The notes beneath the pieces were generated by a model. That model had not been told where the DNA came from. It saw only the letters and a program-made list of their open reading frames with translations, and ran no database searches. Source: CAJQQK01 sp049116495 (GTDB lineage: Bacteria; Pseudomonadota; Alphaproteobacteria; Rhizobiales; Hyphomicrobiaceae). Taken from it: a DNA stretch of 64,000 nucleotides. Location of the stretch: positions 25,342-89,341 of the forward strand of contig JAGDYV010000140.1 of assembly GCA_049116495.1 (NCBI GenBank). Direction: 5' to 3'. Below, in pieces: positions 61,081 through 64,000 of the stretch (the stretch's first letter is position 1; every line of letters starts with the position of its first letter). Position numbers and translations under genes: made by a program.

Positions 61081-61767
61081 ATGAGCGAGCAAATCCTACT
61101 GATCGAAGACGATGAGCGGCTTGCCGAGTTGGTCAAAGACTATCTCGGCGAGACCGGCATATCGGTTACGGTTGCCCCCACCGGTCAAGATGGTCTGAAG
61201 CAACAGCAAGTACATCACTTTGATGCCGTCATTCTGGACCTCATGCTGCCGGATATCGACGGGTTGGAGGTGTGCCGGACGATGCGTGCCAGTGATCCTG
61301 TGCCGATATTGATGCTGACGGCAAAGGGGGATCCGATGGACCGCATCATTGGCCTTGAGATCGGCGCGGATGACTATCTGCCAAAACCGTTCGAGCCGCG
61401 CGAGCTGCTGGCCCGTTTGCGGGCTATTCTGCGACGCGGCCGTGGACCTGTGCAGACCGACGTGTTGCGCTTCGGCCGCCTCGAAGTTGATACCGAAGCC
61501 ATGATTGCGACACTGGATGGAAAGCCATGCGAGCTCACGGCGCATCAGTTCCGGCTGTTGTCGATCATGGCCAAGGCGCCCGGCAGGGTGCTCAGCCGCG
61601 ACTATCTGGCGGATCATCTGACGGGTGAGAGCGTCGACACGTTTGACCGTGCAATCGACGTACACATCTCGCGCATCCGTGCTGAAATCGAAGACGATCC
61701 GAAGCAGCCGCGGCGCGTGATCACCGTGAGGGGGGCCGGATATGTGTTTGCGCGCACGCAGGATTGA
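61081..61767 (+). CDS. OmpR-family response regulator (CpxR-like)
   Basis: Regulator of 228 residues. The receiver has acidic residues in LIEDDERL (near 8-12), phospho-Asp near 53 (VILDLMLPDIDG), Thr in MLTAKG and Lys in LPKPFEPRELLAR. The winged helix occupies about 125-225 (AIDVHISRIRAEIEDDPKQPRRV, GAGYVFA). It lies 25 bases after the Spy-like gene and 39 bases before the kinase. The exact CpxR box at 60318-60332 supports the CpxR comparison. Confidence 0.93.
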   Translation: MSEQILLIEDDERLAELVKDYLGETGISVTVAPTGQDGLKQQQVHHFDAVILDLMLPDIDGLEVCRTMRASDPVPILMLTAKGDPMDRIIGLEIGADDYLPKPFEPRELLARLRAILRRGRGPVQTDVLRFGRLEVDTEAMIATLDGKPCELTAHQFRLLSIMAKAPGRVLSRDYLADHLTGESVDTFDRAIDVHISRIRAEIEDDPKQPRRVITVRGAGYVFARTQD

Positions 61768-61806
61768 TATGATCGGCTATGCCAGTATGGGCCAAGGCTG
61801 GGCCGG

Positions 61807-63066
61807 ATGTTGAAGCGGCGGCTTTTTCTCCAGATCTATGCGACTATTATCGTGGCGTTGGTCACCGTTGTGGTGATTTCAGCTGTGCTGTGGAACGTCT
61901 TTGGGCGGGATCACCTCAACCAGAATGTGTTCGACGTTTCCGGTCGGCTTGTACAGATGGTCCTGCCGCCAGCGGGCACTCCGATCGCAGGGCAGCGCGA
62001 TGCCGTGATGCGCCTGGGGCGAGAATTGAACATCGACCTTGCCTTGTTTGGCCCGGACGGCCGGCTGATCGCATCGACCAGCGACGAAATTGTCTCCCAA
62101 CCTCGTCATACGCGTCGCGGATGGCATCGCACGGGCCGTGGCCCCGGGTGGGGACTGAACCTGCCCGATAACCGATGGGTTGTGGTCGATCTCGGCCGGC
62201 GGGGTGCACGGCGCCCCTTGCTTGGGTTGTTATTGTTTCTTGGCGCAATTGCCCTTGGCGTTGCGGCCGTCGCTTATCCGGTCGTGCGCCGGTTAACCAG
62301 GCGGCTCGAGCGCCTGCAGGAGGGGGTCGATCAGATCGGCTCCGGTGATCTGTCTGCTCGGGTGAATGTCGAGGGGCGCGACGAGATCGCGGCTCTGGCA
62401 AACAGCTTCAATGAGGCCGCTGTAAAAATCGAGACACTGGTTGGATCGCACAAATTGCTTCTGGCCAATGCATCGCATGAATTGCGCACGCCTCTGTCCC
62501 GCATCCGACTGGGCATCGAACTCCTCAAATCAGATGATGATCAACCGCGCAAGGCGGCGCTCGAACGTGATGTGTCCGAATTGGATGAGCTGATCGACGA
62601 GATCCTCTTGATGAGCCGTCTCGACAACGCCGGGCATCTTGATCTCACCGAGGATGTCGATTTGGTTGGACTGATCGCCGAAGAATGCGCGCACTACCGG
62701 GAATGTTCGTTTGCAGGAGATGCACCGCTTATCAAAGGTGACGCAAGATTGCTGAAGCGCCTGGTCCGCAACTTGCTTGAGAATGCCGGCAAACACGGCG
62801 TTCTACCGGCAGAGATTGCAATAAGCACGACAAGCGACCATGCGGTTTTGGTCTTTAGCGATCATGGCCAGGGCATACCGGAGGCGGAACGGGAGAAAGT
62901 TTTTCAACCGTTCTATCGCTCATCCGGCAAGCAAAATCTGCAAGGTTACGGGCTGGGCTTGCCGCTCGTTCGCCAGATCGCCGAGGCGCACGGCGGCACG
63001 GCGTCGATTGTCGGTACTGCGACGGGTGCTTCGCGCTTCGAGATTAGACTGCCCCTGAGCCATTGA
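61807..63066 (+). CDS. Sensor histidine kinase (CpxA-like)
   Basis: Membrane kinase of 419 residues. Helix one is at about 8-32, a periplasmic domain of about 95 residues follows, helix two is near 138-160, HAMP near 165-215, the HisKA domain has the phospho-His in ASHELRTPLSRIR near 225-237, and the HATPase domain has NLLENAGKHG, FSDHGQGIP and GYGLGLPLVRQIAEAHGG. The periplasmic domain carries RRGWHRTGRGPGWG, a His/Trp/Gly stretch echoing the Spy-like partner, which suggests that both sense the same ligand, perhaps a metal. Confidence 0.93.
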   Translation: MLKRRLFLQIYATIIVALVTVVVISAVLWNVFGRDHLNQNVFDVSGRLVQMVLPPAGTPIAGQRDAVMRLGRELNIDLALFGPDGRLIASTSDEIVSQPRHTRRGWHRTGRGPGWGLNLPDNRWVVVDLGRRGARRPLLGLLLFLGAIALGVAAVAYPVVRRLTRRLERLQEGVDQIGSGDLSARVNVEGRDEIAALANSFNEAAVKIETLVGSHKLLLANASHELRTPLSRIRLGIELLKSDDDQPRKAALERDVSELDELIDEILLMSRLDNAGHLDLTEDVDLVGLIAEECAHYRECSFAGDAPLIKGDARLLKRLVRNLLENAGKHGVLPAEIAISTTSDHAVLVFSDHGQGIPEAEREKVFQPFYRSSGKQNLQGYGLGLPLVRQIAEAHGGTASIVGTATGASRFEIRLPLSH

Positions 63067-63162
63067 TAGCACCTGCTTTCAGAGGCTGGCGGCGGCGTCA
63101 AAACCGGCGGGCAGGTTGGTGCCACCGGTCGACGGTTTTTTCGGGCTCGTGATGGCTGAGAA

Positions 63163-63657
63163 TCAGCCCGACTGCATTTGAGAAATGGCCAGGTTCAGAG
63201 CTGCGTTGACGGCGGCCAAGCGCACCGCGTCGCGGTCACCTTCACAACTATGGCGTTCCACAACGGTGTCGTGGCCGGTTCGTGCCACCGCGACATAGCA
63301 TGTCCCGACGGGGTCGCGCTCATTGCCACCTGTCGGGCCGGCGTAGCCGGTAACGGCGATCGAGATCCCCGCAGTGGAATTCGCAAGGCCGCCTTCCGCC
63401 AGGCCTTCCGTCACAGGAGCACTTACGGCGCCGTGTGTGCGCGATATCTCTTCCGATACGCCGAGGCCGGTTGCCTTGGCGCTGTCGTGATAGAGGATGA
63501 AACCGCGTTCGACGATACTCGATGCGCCCGACACCGAGGTCATCGCGGCCGCCACCAGGCCGGACGTAACGGTTTCAACTGTCGTGATGCGTACGCCGGC
63601 CGTACGCGCGCCATCGAGCACCTTGGCTGCCAGCGTCTTGGTTTGTTCAGGAAACAT
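63163..63657 (-). CDS. CinA C-terminal domain protein (PncC-like nicotinamide-nucleotide amidase)
   Basis: Stand-alone CinA_C domain of 164 residues from ATG 63657 (GTG 63672 in frame). PncC converts nicotinamide mononucleotide to nicotinate mononucleotide. Typical blocks are present (ERGFILYHDSAKATGLGV, HGAVSAPV, GYAGPTGGNERDPVGTCYVAV). The usual ESCTGG motif, whose Ser is the nucleophile, reads ETVTSG here, so Ser is replaced by Thr. Activity is therefore doubtful or altered. It follows the aldehyde dehydrogenase gene by seven bases. Confidence 0.85.
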   Translation of the reverse strand: MFPEQTKTLAAKVLDGARTAGVRITTVETVTSGLVAAAMTSVSGASSIVERGFILYHDSAKATGLGVSEEISRTHGAVSAPVTEGLAEGGLANSTAGISIAVTGYAGPTGGNERDPVGTCYVAVARTGHDTVVERHSCEGDRDAVRLAAVNAALNLAISQMQSG

Positions 63658-63664
63658 GACCCAC

Positions 63665-64000
63665 TTACCCACTCGTTGTTGTATCGCTGATGTCGATGAT
63701 CACATTCTTGAGTTCGGTGTAAAGGTCGAGCGCGTGCATGCCGAGCTCTCGACCGATCCCCGATTTCTTCATGCCGCCGAATGGTGTGAACGTGCTGTAG
63801 CGGCTGGCGCTGCCATGCGAATTGACGCTCACCATGCCACTGTCGAGATCGCGCACCACCCGCAACGCCCGATTGATGTCTCGCGTCCAAACGGACGCAT
63901 TGAGCCCGAATGGACTGTCATTGGCAATTGCGATGGCTTCGGCTTCCGTGTCAAAGGGAATGATTGCGGCAACCGGCCCGAAGATCTCTTCCTGCGCGAT
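63665..64000 (-). CDS. Aldehyde dehydrogenase, C-terminal 111 residues (5' part outside window)
   Basis: The open frame enters from the right window edge and ends at 63665. It reads EEIFGPVAAIIPFD, NDSPFGLNASVWTRD, GMVSVNSHGSAS and PFGGMKKSGIGRELG, the standard C-terminal blocks of NAD(P)-dependent aldehyde dehydrogenases, including the EIFGPV cofactor segment. The catalytic Cys and Glu lie outside the window. It is transcribed leftward into the CinA-like gene. Confidence 0.92.
   Translation of the reverse strand: MAQEEIFGPVAAIIPFDTEAEAIAIANDSPFGLNASVWTRDINRALRVVRDLDSGMVSVNSHGSASRYSTFTPFGGMKKSGIGRELGMHALDLYTELKNVIIDISDTTTSG

Noticed and set aside
63154..63168. Bidirectional terminator between the kinase and PncC-like genes
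   Set aside because: GGCTGA/TCAGCC hairpin is short, overlaps the stop codon of the minus-strand gene and has no T-run.

Overview
The window looks like the chromosome of a metabolically versatile alphaproteobacterium. The grounds are an estimated GC near 58-60 %, frequent GTG and TTG starts, three TRAP transporters and two NitT/TauT-type ABC importers in 64 kb, a fused NarK1-NarK2 transporter, and many small catabolic operons each with its own LacI, GntR, Crp/Fnr, MarR or OmpR-type regulator. I saw no tRNA, rRNA, insertion sequence, phage gene or CRISPR array. Genus cannot be fixed from what is visible.

Layout. 1-1662: an edge-truncated unknown gene and an orphan OmpR-type response regulator. 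1715-8617: a LacI regulator divergent from an HpsN-like (sulfopropanediol dehydrogenase type) gene, a sterol-desaturase-family membrane enzyme and a DctP-Q-M TRAP transporter; near-identical TGTAAGCG(C/T)TTACA operators lie in the lacI-hpsN gap and before dctP. 8663-11707 (minus): a MFS exporter, a GFA-family protein and an alpha/beta hydrolase. 11897-19150: a GntR regulator, ABC importer, isochorismatase-like hydrolase, GMC oxidoreductase and glutathionyl-hydroquinone reductase-like protein. 19457-25707: a cytosine-deaminase-like amidohydrolase, a second TRAP system (minus) with a YCII protein, and a fumarylacetoacetase-family hydrolase. 25930-32984: an ABC importer with two different permease genes, a Rieske oxygenase, a VOC protein and an SsuD-like monooxygenase. 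33066-46306: a Dnr/Fnr-type regulator and a long respiratory nitrate reductase operon (narK fusion, narGHJI, parvulin, small protein, hemerythrin, carbonic anhydrase, CMD protein), with a perfect FNR box in front. 46689-60259: a catabolic region under a MarR regulator. 60447-63066: a CpxP/CpxR/CpxA-like envelope stress module with an exact GTAAA-N5-GTAAA box. 63163-64000: a PncC-like protein and the end of an aldehyde dehydrogenase gene.

The most unusual part is 46.6-58.3 kb. A TAXI-type TRAP importer is followed by a canonical-looking quinolinate phosphoribosyltransferase (NadC) and by one gene that fuses a PhnN-like ribose-1,5-bisphosphate kinase to an AMP-phosphorylase/thymidine-phosphorylase-2-like enzyme. 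On paper these activities close a cycle: PRPP plus an ortho-dicarboxylate gives a decarboxylated nucleotide; phosphorolysis releases the base and ribose 1,5-bisphosphate; the kinase remakes PRPP. The net result would be decarboxylation of a quinolinate-like compound with PRPP as a recycled carrier. The same MarR protein probably also controls a phthalate-4,5-dioxygenase-type set (oxygenase, reductase, dehydrogenase, 4,5-dihydroxyphthalate-decarboxylase-like), because a similar TTAGC-NN-(G/T)CTAA palindrome sits at both promoters. Both halves are built for ortho-dicarboxylic rings, so a joint pathway for a pyridine or benzene dicarboxylate is my leading hypothesis.
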